Shown piece by piece: positions 43,429-50,657 of a stretch of 51,792 nt of DNA. Location: the NCBI GenBank assembly GCA_002317355.1, contig DCJC01000004.1, positions 1 through 51,792 on the forward strand, in the 5' to 3' direction. The position numbers and the translations under genes are program-made. How positions within the stretch are numbered: position 1 is the stretch's first letter; each line of letters opens with the position of its first letter. The notes under the pieces were generated by a model, which had not been told where the DNA came from, ran no database searches, and was given only the letters and a program-made list of their open reading frames with translations. The stretch comes from Prevotellaceae bacterium UBA1710. Its GTDB lineage: Bacteria; Bacteroidota; Bacteroidia; Bacteroidales; Bacteroidaceae.

Positions 43429-43827
43429 ATGGCAAAGAATAATAAAAACAATGCCCCTGCAGGGTTTGATTTTGATGATCTCGTAGCACAGGAGCCTCAG
43501 AAAGATAGTGTCCAGATGGGACTGGATTCAACAGAAGTAAAGGAAAACGAAGTTCCTGAACCTACAGTTCCCACAAAGAAGGTAAAGAACGTAAAGAGTG
43601 GTCAGCGAGCCACAAAGGGAGCTGCCGCTGGATGTAAGATTGGTTATACAAGGCACACCTACGTTCTTCCTGAAACGATGGTTGAGACAGTCAAGAATGT
43701 AGCAAAGAACTTCGATATGTCTGAGGTGTCAGCTGCTGAATGGATTATTCAGATGGGAATAGACAAAATTGTCGCAGAGAAGGGTAAGAAGGCTATCACC
43801 CGACAGAAGACTCTTGATAAATTCTAA
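43429..43827 (+). CDS. Small basic partner of ParA (ParB/ParG-like)
   Basis: A 132-residue protein with an acidic, flexible N-terminal half (about 1-65, FDFDDLVAQEPQKDS and then KKVKNVKSG basic) and a C-terminal helix pair TRHTYVLPETMVETVKNVAK / SEVSAAEWIIQMGIDKIVAE. This looks like a ribbon-helix-helix or HTH dimer at the end, the layout of small ParA partners. No database family is claimed. The ATG at 43429 is the natural start; the frame is open earlier but overlaps parA. Its likely binding sites are the repeat sites A-D. Confidence 0.6.
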   Translation: MAKNNKNNAPAGFDFDDLVAQEPQKDSVQMGLDSTEVKENEVPEPTVPTKKVKNVKSGQRATKGAAAGCKIGYTRHTYVLPETMVETVKNVAKNFDMSEVSAAEWIIQMGIDKIVAEKGKKAITRQKTLDKF

Positions 43828-43842
43828 CACTTGGTAAATGTT

Positions 43843-43880
43843 ACTAACTTTGCTATGTTAGTAAATGTAGCAAAGTTAGT
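43843..43880 (+). promoter_or_regulatory. Candidate operator site C (inverted repeat)
   Basis: ACTAACTTTGCTA (43843-43855) and its exact complement TAGCAAAGTTAGT (43868-43880), 12 bases apart, upstream of the exonuclease gene. Confidence 0.75.
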
Positions 43881-43900
43881 AAATTAAATAATTCTGAATT

Positions 43901-44788
43901 ATGAAGATACGAAAAGAAACAGACAAAACCCCTTTACAATGGGCAAGACTGGGGTGTGTGGCTAAAGAAGGACGCGAACCAGTCCTTATGTACACAAACC
44001 GCCATTGTAATCAGAAGGCACTTTTTCTCAGCATCGAAGATGTTGAACAGGACCCCTATGCAGCTGCTGATTTGATTGCAAAAGAAAAGATGCATGAAAC
44101 TATTAAACGTCGAAAGCGACAACTGGAGAAAAGGAATCAGGAGCATCAGAGACAGGAACGATATCTGAATAATACCAGAAAATGGCAGGATTATCTTGCT
44201 CATAACAATCTTATCCTGATATTTGACACAGAAACATCAGGATTGGATCCACAGGACAATGACATCCTTTCTCTTTCTTGGCAGTTGATAGACGCATCGA
44301 AAAACTGGGAAGTTCTACAAGAACGTACCTGTTATTTCGATTGGGTCAGTGTTAAACGTACCTCACCACAAGCCATCGCTGTAAATGGCTTAACCAGAGA
44401 GCGTCTTGCAGAACTTGGTACCATGGAAAGATCAGAGGGAATAAAGGAGTTCGGAGAAGCCATCAAGCAAGCTGATTGTTTGGTAGCACACAACGGCAAG
44501 TTTGATAAAGGTTTTATTAGAGTCTTGGCATATAAAGAAGACGTAAAAGAAGTTATCGAAGGAATCAAAAAGCCGATGTACGACACAATGAAACAGATGA
44601 CATCGTATTGTGCACTGCCCCGTTACGACGGCGGTCAAAAATGGCCAAAGCTATCAGAACTTGCTGAAATTCTTGGAATAGATGACTCTGATATTGATTA
44701 TCACCAGTCTGCTGCAGACGTAGAGTTAACTAAACGTTGTTTCATTCACATCGCTCAACATGGACTTGATGAAGCAATCAATGGCTAG
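43901..44788 (+). CDS. DEDDh 3'-5' exonuclease (DnaQ-like)
   Basis: A 295-residue protein. The N-terminal 95 residues are charged and helical (RRKRQLEKRNQEHQRQERYL). A DEDDh exonuclease domain follows: ExoI FDTETSG (D109, E111), ExoII VAHNGKFDKGF and ExoIII YHQSAADVELTKR with the His and last Asp. Such domains proofread or degrade single-stranded DNA/RNA. It may help element replication. Sites C and D flank the gene, which suggests control by the same DNA-binding protein as parA. Confidence 0.9.
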   Translation: MKIRKETDKTPLQWARLGCVAKEGREPVLMYTNRHCNQKALFLSIEDVEQDPYAAADLIAKEKMHETIKRRKRQLEKRNQEHQRQERYLNNTRKWQDYLAHNNLILIFDTETSGLDPQDNDILSLSWQLIDASKNWEVLQERTCYFDWVSVKRTSPQAIAVNGLTRERLAELGTMERSEGIKEFGEAIKQADCLVAHNGKFDKGFIRVLAYKEDVKEVIEGIKKPMYDTMKQMTSYCALPRYDGGQKWPKLSELAEILGIDDSDIDYHQSAADVELTKRCFIHIAQHGLDEAING

Positions 44789-44794
44789 CAAGAA

Positions 44795-44827
44795 TAGTTA
44801 AGTTTGCTAACCTTGCAAACTTAACTA
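44795..44827 (+). promoter_or_regulatory. Candidate operator site D (perfect inverted repeat)
   Basis: TAGTTAAGTTTGC (44795-44807) and GCAAACTTAACTA (44815-44827), 13 bp perfect arms with a 7-base spacer, just after the exonuclease stop and before the broken small gene. Confidence 0.7.
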
Positions 44828-44840
44828 TCTTAACAAAGGA

Positions 44841-45001
44841 ATGAAGAAAAGACTCTTGAAAACACATTCCCCAGAGGAAGTTGAAAGGTTTCTGCAGAGT
44901 ATGTAGAACACAACAATATCAGCCTTCCGTGGTCACAATTTGTTACCGCCTGTATCAGATTTTGCAGTCAAAATAAGCATAAGACAATAAATCCTGGTTG
45001 A
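44841..45001 (+). pseudogene. Small gene (about 53 codons) broken by one frameshift
   Basis: The ATG frame MKKRLLKTHSPEEVERFLQS stops after 21 codons. The next frame is protein-like: AEYVEHNNISLPWSQFVTAC, IRFCSQNKHKTINPG, stop at 44999-45001. Restoring one base near TTTCTGCAG gives one 53-residue protein. I do not recognise it. It may be a small island regulator or accessory protein that was lost, or an assembly error. Confidence 0.4.
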
Positions 45002-45025
45002 AAAATAAAAAAATCATCAAAAACC

Positions 45026-45056
45026 TTGTGTATTTGAAATAAAAGTCGTACCTTTG
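45026..45056 (+). promoter_or_regulatory. Promoter of the structured leader/unknown gene
   Basis: TTG at 45026-45028 and TACCTTTG at 45049-45056 are 20 bases apart. The AAAACCTTGTGTATTT block resembles the promoter at 50627. Confidence 0.7.
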
Positions 45057-45059
45057 CAA

Positions 45060-45320
45060 ACGTGTTTGCAACACGCGTACAATAATATATTATATACGTG
45101 TGCAACGAAAAATATTAAGGATTCGTTCCTGGTCGGAGACCTGAAGCTACGGTAAGGGCGTACGAAGATCATTGAAGACAGGAAATTTGCAGTGTAAGAG
45201 AACGTCCCGAGACTACTGCCTGTTCTCTTTCGTTACATCACTGCATTGTAGAATTAGGCGTAACATACTAAAGCTCTCGTAAAATGAGAGAAAGGGTATG
45301 CTACGCCTAATTCTCTTTTT
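45060..45320 (+). ncRNA. Structured leader or small RNA ending in a terminator-like hairpin
   Basis: From the promoter the RNA would hold, in order: CGTGTT-TGC-AACACG; a long AT-rich palindrome CACGCGTACAATAATATATT...; GGTC-GGA-GACC; a long stem-loop 45188-45245 (TGCAGTG/CACTGCA enclosing AGAGAAC/GTTCTCT); and 45251-45313, an 18-base stem GAATTAGGCGTAACATAC against GTATGCTACGCCTAATTC with CTCTC/GAGAG inside, followed by TCTTTTTAT. This is terminator-like. It could be a free small RNA or an attenuator/riboswitch-like leader of the gene at 45457. Downstream, 45330-45456 holds GTCGTGG/CCCACGAC pairing and a GGTCTCC that can pair with the GGAGACC near 45137. No known riboswitch was recognised. 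Confidence 0.55.
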
Positions 45321-45456
45321 ATATGTGAGCTGTTCGACAGGAAAATAATCTCCTTGATGCGTCGTGGCTCAGGAAGATAGAACATAAACAAAGAAATAAA
45401 CCCATCTCGGTCTCCAGGAGCCCACGACCTCCTGCCCGGGGTGGTGTTTTTCATTT

Positions 45457-46170
45457 ATGAAAACCTACGGAATAGATTACACCAAGATCTCTGAAGCAGA
45501 GAGCAGCCTTTACAGTGCAACACGTCTGATGGCTAAACATTACTTCGATGATGCAGCTCTGGAGCTTATCAAGGAAGCTCGCAAACTACTACAAGAGTTT
45601 ACCAACCAGGACAACCTCGTCGAGGATGATGACCTCGCTGATGGTCTCATTCGCCAGTCGGATGCAGAAGCTGCCATCAAGGAAGCTGTAGAGAAAGTGA
45701 AGGACGCACAGAAGAAAGCCATCGATATGATGGTGCAGTCCTGCAAGGACAGCAACGCAGCCAAGATAACCAAGTCCGGCAAGCGTCCAGATGGCTACAT
45801 CTTTGAGACGATTGTACGCAAAGATGGTGCAGTTGCTTCCGATGAGTTTTCAAAAGAACAACTTGAAGAAATCAGAGAGAGGTTTGCAAAGAGCATCTAT
45901 AAGAGAAATTTCTCACCCGAAGAAGGAGCAGAGAAGGAATTCCTTCAGGAACTTTCAAAGAAGGATCTTGATATCATCAATGTATGCCAGGATCGACTTG
46001 AATGCCCTGAGTTTGCCAATCTCAGACAGTTCATGCACAATGATTCGGGATGGGAGACCATTGATGATATTCCCGAAGCAACTCCAGAAGGATTGAAGGA
46101 GATGTGTTCAGCATGTGAACACGAGGGTAAATGTGGTATTGATCCTATTAAGTGTTGGAATGAGAATTAA
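45457..46170 (+). CDS. Unknown protein with a C-terminal Cys cluster
   Basis: A 237-residue soluble protein, mostly helical and highly charged (LMAKHYFDDAALELIKEARK; then AIKEAVEKVKDAQKKAIDMM), probably with a coiled coil around residues 45-85. A conserved-looking middle is GYIFETIVRKDGAVASDEF. The end has MCSACEHEGKCGIDPIKCW, a CxxC-x6-C-x6-C pattern that could bind zinc or an iron-sulfur cluster. No family recognised. It follows the structured leader by 137 bases. Before the IscB element moved in, its stop codon probably lay 2 bases before the gene at 47694 (TAA-TC-ATG). Confidence 0.6.
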   Translation: MKTYGIDYTKISEAESSLYSATRLMAKHYFDDAALELIKEARKLLQEFTNQDNLVEDDDLADGLIRQSDAEAAIKEAVEKVKDAQKKAIDMMVQSCKDSNAAKITKSGKRPDGYIFETIVRKDGAVASDEFSKEQLEEIRERFAKSIYKRNFSPEEGAEKEFLQELSKKDLDIINVCQDRLECPEFANLRQFMHNDSGWETIDDIPEATPEGLKEMCSACEHEGKCGIDPIKCWNEN

Positions 46171-46176
46171 GCAACG

Positions 46177-46397
46177 TCAGCTACCCACCCCTAAAGGGAT
46201 GAGCTTGCAAAAGCTTAGCTGATAAGCCTCAGTGCTTCGGCACTACGTTACGCAGGAATACATAGGCACTCCGGGATGTTTGCCCAAGTCCCGGACTCTG
46301 CGGTAAGCGATTAAACAGTCCTGATGGGTAGGGACAGTGTCGCTTATATCAAACCCTGCGATAACATTGGCGATGGGCATTCACAGCGGAAACGCTG
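46177..46397 (+). ncRNA. IscB omega RNA (HEARO RNA)
   Basis: About 220 bases upstream of iscB with many clean stems: TCAGCTA/TAGCTGA (46177-46183/46216-46222) enclosing CCC-CTAAA-GGG and AGCTT/AAGCT; AGTGC-TTCG-GCACT (UUCG loop, 46231-46244); CGCAG/CTGCG (46251/46298) enclosing CCGGGA/TCCCGG; AAGCGA/TCGCTT (46305/46340) enclosing GTCC/GGAC; and CAGCG-GAAA-CGCTG (GNRA loop, 46384-46397). Position and word use (CCTGATGGGTAGGGACAG) fit HEARO. The guide should be the bases just 5' of it, that is the end of the preceding gene (around TTGGAATGAGAATTAAGCAA). The exact guide border is not settled. Confidence 0.85.
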
Positions 46398-46422
46398 ATT
46401 TACTAATTTAATTAGTTGTTCT

Positions 46423-47664
46423 ATGGTTTACATCTTAGACATTAACAACAAACCTCTGATGCCTTCTGAACGGCATGGCCACGTAAGAAAGCTCTTGCGA
46501 GAGGGGAGGGCCTGCGTAGTTTGCAGGACCCCCTTTACGATCAGATTAAACTACGTGACTACTTCGTATGTTCAAGAAGTCAGTCTTGGTATTAATGCAG
46601 GAACAAAACATATTGGGGTCTCAGCCACGACATCACAGAAGGAACTTTTTGCCTCGGAAGTAGTTCTTCGTAGTGATATTACCGACCTGCTGTCCACCAG
46701 AAGAGAGCAGCGTAGGACACGCCGGAACAGGCTTCGCTACCGTAAGCCACGCTTCAACAACAGAAAGCGTCCAGAGGACTGGCATGCGCCAAGCGTCCAG
46801 AACCGTGTCGATGCTCATCTGAAAGTAATCAGCAAGGTTCACAAGCTGTTGCCCGTATCAAAGACAACTATCGAGGTAGCACAGTTCGATACACAGAAGA
46901 TCAAGGATCCTTCTGTTTCTGGAGAAGAATACCAGCAAGGCGAACAGATGGGATTCTGGAATGTTAGAGAGTATATCCTTGCCAGAGATGGCCATAAATG
47001 CCAGCACTGCCATGGTAAAAGCAAGGATCCTATCCTGAATGTCCATCATCTGGAAAGCAGGAAGACGGGCGGCAATGCTCCCAACAATCTGATTACACTG
47101 TGCGAGACCTGCCACAAGGATTACCACAAAGGAAAGTTCGAGCTGAAGATCAAGCGAGGAACATCTCTAAGGGACGCAGCCGTGATGAACATCATGCGAT
47201 GGGCGGTTTACAACCAAGCCAGGGAAGAATTCCCCGATGTTCATTTTACCTACGGCTATATCACCAAGAATACCCGAATAAGGAAGGGTTTGGAGAAGTC
47301 CCACGCAGTAGATGCCAGATGTATCAGTGGTAATCCAATGTCGGAACCGTTAGGAAACTATTTCCTTCAGAAGCAGATACGCAGGCACAACAGACAGATC
47401 CACAAGGCAAACCTTCTTAAAGGAGGAAGGAAGAAGCTTAACCAAGCCCCTTACCTAGTCAAAGGGTTCCGTTTGTTCGACAAGGTGCTGTACAATGGCA
47501 TTGAATGTTTTGTCTTTGGACGCAGGGCGAGCGGCAGTTTCGACATTCGCAAGCTGGATGGTACAAAGATACATCCGGGAATAAATTATAAGAAACTTAA
47601 ACTGTTAGAAACAAGAAAAACAATATTAACATCAAAGGAATCCCGCATTTCCTCCCACGCCTAA
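46423..47664 (+). CDS. iscB: IscB-family RNA-guided nuclease with RuvC-I Asp to Asn change
   Basis: A 413-residue IscB. PLMP domain (residues 1-50, NNKPLMPSERHGHVRKLL), RuvC-I (LGINAGTKHIGVSA), arginine-rich bridge helix (about 93-112), RuvC-II TTIEVAQFD (Glu151), HNH with zinc Cys193/196/227/230 and VHHLESRKTGGNAPNNLITL (His208/209), RuvC-III SHAVDARCISG (His294, Asp297) and a C-terminal target-interaction region (GFRLFDKVLYNGIECFVFGR). At the RuvC-I position where IscB/Cas9 carry Asp, this one has Asn58 (codon AAT, 46594-46596), so the RuvC site should be crippled and only the HNH strand cut remain. The omega RNA lies directly upstream. The stop codon falls in the loop of the right-end hairpin. 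No TnpA partner. Confidence 0.93.
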   Translation: MVYILDINNKPLMPSERHGHVRKLLREGRACVVCRTPFTIRLNYVTTSYVQEVSLGINAGTKHIGVSATTSQKELFASEVVLRSDITDLLSTRREQRRTRRNRLRYRKPRFNNRKRPEDWHAPSVQNRVDAHLKVISKVHKLLPVSKTTIEVAQFDTQKIKDPSVSGEEYQQGEQMGFWNVREYILARDGHKCQHCHGKSKDPILNVHHLESRKTGGNAPNNLITLCETCHKDYHKGKFELKIKRGTSLRDAAVMNIMRWAVYNQAREEFPDVHFTYGYITKNTRIRKGLEKSHAVDARCISGNPMSEPLGNYFLQKQIRRHNRQIHKANLLKGGRKKLNQAPYLVKGFRLFDKVLYNGIECFVFGRRASGSFDIRKLDGTKIHPGINYKKLKLLETRKTILTSKESRISSHA

Positions 47665-47674
47665 AGGCAGTGGG
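47654..47674 (+). repeat. Right-end hairpin of the IscB element
   Basis: CCCAC-GCC-TAAA-GGC-A-GTGGG, 17 bases before the element border. Typical of IS200/IS605 right ends. Confidence 0.7.
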
Positions 47675-47693
47675 TATCCATGCGAAATTAATC

Positions 47694-48251
47694 ATGAAAA
47701 TACTTTCAATTCTTTTTTTTATTATGCTGTCGGTGACAGCAAATGCACAGCAGATTTTTTCCCACATCACCAAACTTGATAAGTTTGACGATGTTGTTTG
47801 GGAAAAGGATGTAAAGACGATAGTTACTCTTGATGATTCTATCATCACTATTGAAACTAAAGGACAAGAACCTGAGTATTATTTCTGCAAAGACAATATA
47901 GCTTTGTCTTTCCATTCGGGAACTCAGGAGTCCTTGGTTAATCTTGTGGATGACATCTGGGGGTATGAGGATGTTTACTACGTTGTGAAATCCACTGAAA
48001 AGGAAAAGTTCCTGAAGGATCTTCAGGCGTTTGGTGAGAAAGTATCAAACATATACAAGGAATATGCCTCCGATTCCATTTTCGATAAAGAGAAACTGGC
48101 TACGAGGATGGCAAAGGAAACTGTTAAGTTTCAGGATCAGATGGTAAGTGTTACATTTAGGTATATTTCTAATGTACACTATATGTGGGACTATAAGACC
48201 AAGCTTGTATGGGTAAAATTCCCAAATGACGATAGAATTGTCTACGAATGA
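47694..48251 (+). CDS. Secreted protein of unknown function
   Basis: A 185-residue protein with a signal peptide (MKILSILFFIMLSVTANAQ). The mature part has QIFSHITKLDKFDDVVWEKD, TIVTLDDSIITIETKGQEPE and a helix KFLKDLQAFGEKVSNIYKEY. No family recognised; expected in the periplasm. The start at 47694 is chosen from the signal peptide. It begins 2 bases after the IscB element border and was probably the next gene after 45457 before insertion. Codon use seems AT-richer than core genes. Confidence 0.65.
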   Translation: MKILSILFFIMLSVTANAQQIFSHITKLDKFDDVVWEKDVKTIVTLDDSIITIETKGQEPEYYFCKDNIALSFHSGTQESLVNLVDDIWGYEDVYYVVKSTEKEKFLKDLQAFGEKVSNIYKEYASDSIFDKEKLATRMAKETVKFQDQMVSVTFRYISNVHYMWDYKTKLVWVKFPNDDRIVYE

Positions 48252-48296
48252 CATGTCCTGTTACATTTAGATTACAATAACCAAAATATATTTAGT

Positions 48297-48737
48297 ATGA
48301 ATAAATATTTTTATCGCATTTTTGGACATTGTGAGTCATTCTCTGATTTGGCGGAAAAGATAACGGCTTTTCAGAAATTCTATTTTCCAGAGAAAGATTG
48401 GAGTGATATTTGTTGCTGTCTAAAACAATATCAAAAAGAAAAAACCTTTTCTGACGAACAAAGAAAGGAGTGGCAGTTAAATCTGAAGATAGGGGATCTT
48501 GTACAAACAGATATAAGTTATACGCTGGATAGTTGGGCGGCTATATTTTCTATAAAACATATTGAGGAAGATCCTTTAGAAGGTAGAATTGCGGTATGTA
48601 TCTGTAAAAGGGGGAGGCGTGATATGTTCGATTTAAACGGAGAGAGTTATTGGGAGGAAAAAGTAGTAAATGATGATCTTCTAAGAATACCTGTTCGTGA
48701 GTTGTTCCCGTGCGACGAACAAAACTTACGCTTATAA
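48297..48737 (+). CDS. Unknown cytosolic protein
   Basis: A 146-residue protein with no signal or membrane segment: YRIFGHCESFSDLAEKITAF, FYFPEKDWSDICCC, then a strand-rich second half (LKIGDLVQTDISYTLDSW; RIAVCICKRGRRDMFDLNG). No family recognised; similar in size to immunity or small adaptor proteins, but that is a guess. It sits 45 bases after the secreted protein gene and before hipB. Confidence 0.6.
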   Translation: MNKYFYRIFGHCESFSDLAEKITAFQKFYFPEKDWSDICCCLKQYQKEKTFSDEQRKEWQLNLKIGDLVQTDISYTLDSWAAIFSIKHIEEDPLEGRIAVCICKRGRRDMFDLNGESYWEEKVVNDDLLRIPVRELFPCDEQNLRL

Positions 48738-48775
48738 ATAGTTTAAAAAATGTTAAACTTTGCTTAAATCGCTCG

Positions 48776-48831
48776 TAATGCTTGTTTGTCTAAACATTAA
48801 GCACTACCTTTGCACAAAATAACGAGCATTA
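48776..48831 (+). promoter_or_regulatory. hipBA promoter with candidate HipB operator
   Basis: TTG at 48782 and TACCTTTG at 48805-48812 are 20 bases apart. TAATGCT (48776-48782) and AGCATTA (48825-48831) form an inverted repeat across the promoter, with the right arm at the hipB start. This fits autorepression by HipB. Confidence 0.55.
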
Positions 48832-49142
48832 TGACGAGACAAACGAAAGGAACCATGTTAAATAGACGATTGTCAGAAATACTGGCTATCGTTGGAGAAC
48901 AAATAAAATTGGCACGTCTTCGCAGGAATCTTTCTGCAGAACAGGTAGCGTTGCGTGTAATGTGCTCACGTAACACCATCACGCAAGTTGAGAAAGGTAG
49001 TGCGTCTGTATCAATCGGTATATACAGCAAGGTACTGTACGTCCTCGGACTGGAGGATTCTCTTCTGAATATAGCAAAAGACGATCGCCTGGGACGTGAC
49101 AGGCAGGACATTGAACTTCGCAAACGAGCGACAAATAAATAA
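48831..49142 (+). CDS. hipB: HipB antitoxin, XRE-type HTH
   Basis: A 103-residue protein with an XRE helix-turn-helix: VGEQIKLARLRRNLSAEQVA and CSRNTITQVEKGSASVSIGI, then LYVLGLEDSLLNIA. Such HipB proteins bind their promoter and neutralise HipA. ATG 48831 is used since the promoter box ends at 48812; the frame is open a little further upstream with TTG. HipA begins 5 bases after the stop, so they form one operon. Confidence 0.86.
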   Translation: MTRQTKGTMLNRRLSEILAIVGEQIKLARLRRNLSAEQVALRVMCSRNTITQVEKGSASVSIGIYSKVLYVLGLEDSLLNIAKDDRLGRDRQDIELRKRATNK

Positions 49143-49147
49143 AAATC

Positions 49148-50410
49148 ATGGGAAAACTTAAAATCATAGCTGACTTCAACTTCCTGGAACATCCGGAAGA
49201 GGTTGGCACTCTCTATATAGACAACCTCAAAGCCAAAGAAAGTTACTCCTTTGAGTTTGCAAAGAGCTGGCTTGCCAAACACTCCGACATACAGCTCTCA
49301 GCTGACATAGAGAACTTTCCTGGTAGGCAATACCCTCGTCACGATGGTATCTTTGCCTGTTTCACCGACTGTATGCCTGACCGATGGGGAAGGACTCTTC
49401 TGCGTGAACAATTTCGTCATGAGAATCCTGGGGCCACACATAATCCTAACACCTCTGATTACCTGATAGGGGTTTGTGACAAAACAAGAATGGGAGCTTT
49501 TCGCTTTTTGGATGAACAGGGGAATTATGTGGGTATGACAGACGGAAAAAATGCAGTTCCTCCCGTTACGGATATCCAGGAACTAATGGAACTTTCCAGG
49601 AAGGTTGAACAGAACGGTATAAAACGCATTCCTACAGAGGACAGGATTTTACGACGTTTGGTAAGACCGGGATCTTCGGCAGGTGGTGCTCGTCCGAAGG
49701 CAGTCGTAGAAGATTCAGGAAATCTCTTTATTGCCAAGTTCCCTTCCGTTAAGGACGACTGCGATGTTGCAAGACTGGAACATTTTGCCCATCTCATGGC
49801 ACGTGAATGTGGAATAGAGGTCGCTGAAACCAAACTGATTAAATTTGGGAACTATAGTACACTTCTATCAAAGCGTTTTGACCGAAAGGGAGACATCCGC
49901 ATTCACATGGCATCATCCATGACATTAGCAGGGCTTTCTGACGGATGCGGAGCAGAAACAGGAAATGGATACCTCGATATAGTTGATGCTATCTGTCGAT
50001 ATTCTTCCAATTCGGAAAATGATCTCAAGGAGCTGTACCGGCGTGTCGCCTTCAATATATGTATAGGCAATGTCGATGATCATTTCCGTAACCATGCCTT
50101 CCTCCTCACGTCCAAAGGATGGAAGTTATCGCCGGTCTATGATGTCAATCCTACATCATCAAGACTTCATGCTTTGCTTATTGACAGATACACCAACGAG
50201 GGTTCGCTTGACATTCTCTACGATGCTCATGAGGACTATTGCTTATCTGACAACGACGCTAACATAATCATAAAAGATGTCCTGAGGAACATGAAATACT
50301 GGGAATCTACAGCGAGAAAATTAAACCTTGACCGCCAAGAGATAGCAGACTTAAAGGTCCGTATCGATGAAGGAATGGATTGTCGTTTCAGCGGAGGGCT
50401 GCACCGTTGA
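49148..50410 (+). CDS. hipA: HipA-type serine/threonine kinase toxin
   Basis: A 420-residue HipA kinase: N-terminal subdomain (residues 1-125, GTLYIDNLKAKESYSFEF), P-loop-like GSSAGGARPK (175-184) with the Ser that can be autophosphorylated, KFPS with Lys197, catalytic NVDDHFRN (308-315) and metal-binding YDVNP (331-335). HipA of E. coli phosphorylates glutamyl-tRNA synthetase and causes growth arrest; related HipA toxins have other targets. It probably stabilises the island as an addiction module with hipB. All key residues seem intact. A terminator follows at 50451. Confidence 0.93.
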   Translation: MGKLKIIADFNFLEHPEEVGTLYIDNLKAKESYSFEFAKSWLAKHSDIQLSADIENFPGRQYPRHDGIFACFTDCMPDRWGRTLLREQFRHENPGATHNPNTSDYLIGVCDKTRMGAFRFLDEQGNYVGMTDGKNAVPPVTDIQELMELSRKVEQNGIKRIPTEDRILRRLVRPGSSAGGARPKAVVEDSGNLFIAKFPSVKDDCDVARLEHFAHLMARECGIEVAETKLIKFGNYSTLLSKRFDRKGDIRIHMASSMTLAGLSDGCGAETGNGYLDIVDAICRYSSNSENDLKELYRRVAFNICIGNVDDHFRNHAFLLTSKGWKLSPVYDVNPTSSRLHALLIDRYTNEGSLDILYDAHEDYCLSDNDANIIIKDVLRNMKYWESTARKLNLDRQEIADLKVRIDEGMDCRFSGGLHR

Positions 50411-50450
50411 TTCCTTGTATGAGACAACAATATGTTTAAAATAATAAGAG

Positions 50451-50487
50451 TCCTCTCTTCCCATATCGATGGAAGGGAGGATTTCTT
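50451..50487 (+). terminator. Terminator after hipA
   Basis: TCCTCTCTTCC (50451-50461) pairs with GGAAGGGAGGA (50471-50481), then TTTCTTTT. Confidence 0.75.
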
Positions 50488-50626
50488 TTGACTATTTCAA
50501 AAGAAAAAAGAGGAAGAACCAAAAAAGCAAGAGTAAAACAGCCTAACAGCACCGTTCTCTTAAAACGTGCAAATGATGGCGCAAAACGTCTTTTTCTTTT
50601 GATTCAGTTAAAAAACCCAAAAAACC

Positions 50627-50657
50627 TTGCGTATTTCAAGAAAAAGCTTTACCTTTG
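50627..50657 (+). promoter_or_regulatory. tRNA-type promoter near attR
   Basis: TTG at 50627-50629 and TACCTTTG at 50650-50657 are 20 bases apart; ATTTCAAGAAAA resembles the tRNA-Ser promoter spacer. No gene is seen between it and the att core at 50772, so it may be a leftover of a tRNA promoter. Confidence 0.45.

Larger units (their letters stand above)
46171..47691 (+). mobile_element. IscB (ISC/IS200-IS605-like) element without transposase
   Basis: Starts right after AATTAA (46165-46170) and ends with AATTAA (47686-47691), as in ISDra2-type elements where the left flank and the right end share the cleavage word. It holds the omega RNA and iscB only; no TnpA is present. Hairpins near each end contain CCCCTAAAGGG (46189-46199) and GCCTAAAGGC (47659-47668). 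Excision at these borders would give ...GAGAATTAA-TCATG, restoring the gap between two island genes. Confidence 0.7.

Noticed and set aside
45254..45454. 66-codon minus-strand frame in the structured leader
   Set aside because: No start signal; the frame follows the palindrome and hairpin sequences.
45060..45456. Retron or group II intron RNA
   Set aside because: No reverse transcriptase gene lies nearby, and the stems do not show the intron domain V or msr/msd layout.
49525..49833. Minus-strand frame inside hipA
   Set aside because: Shadow of the HipA kinase gene.
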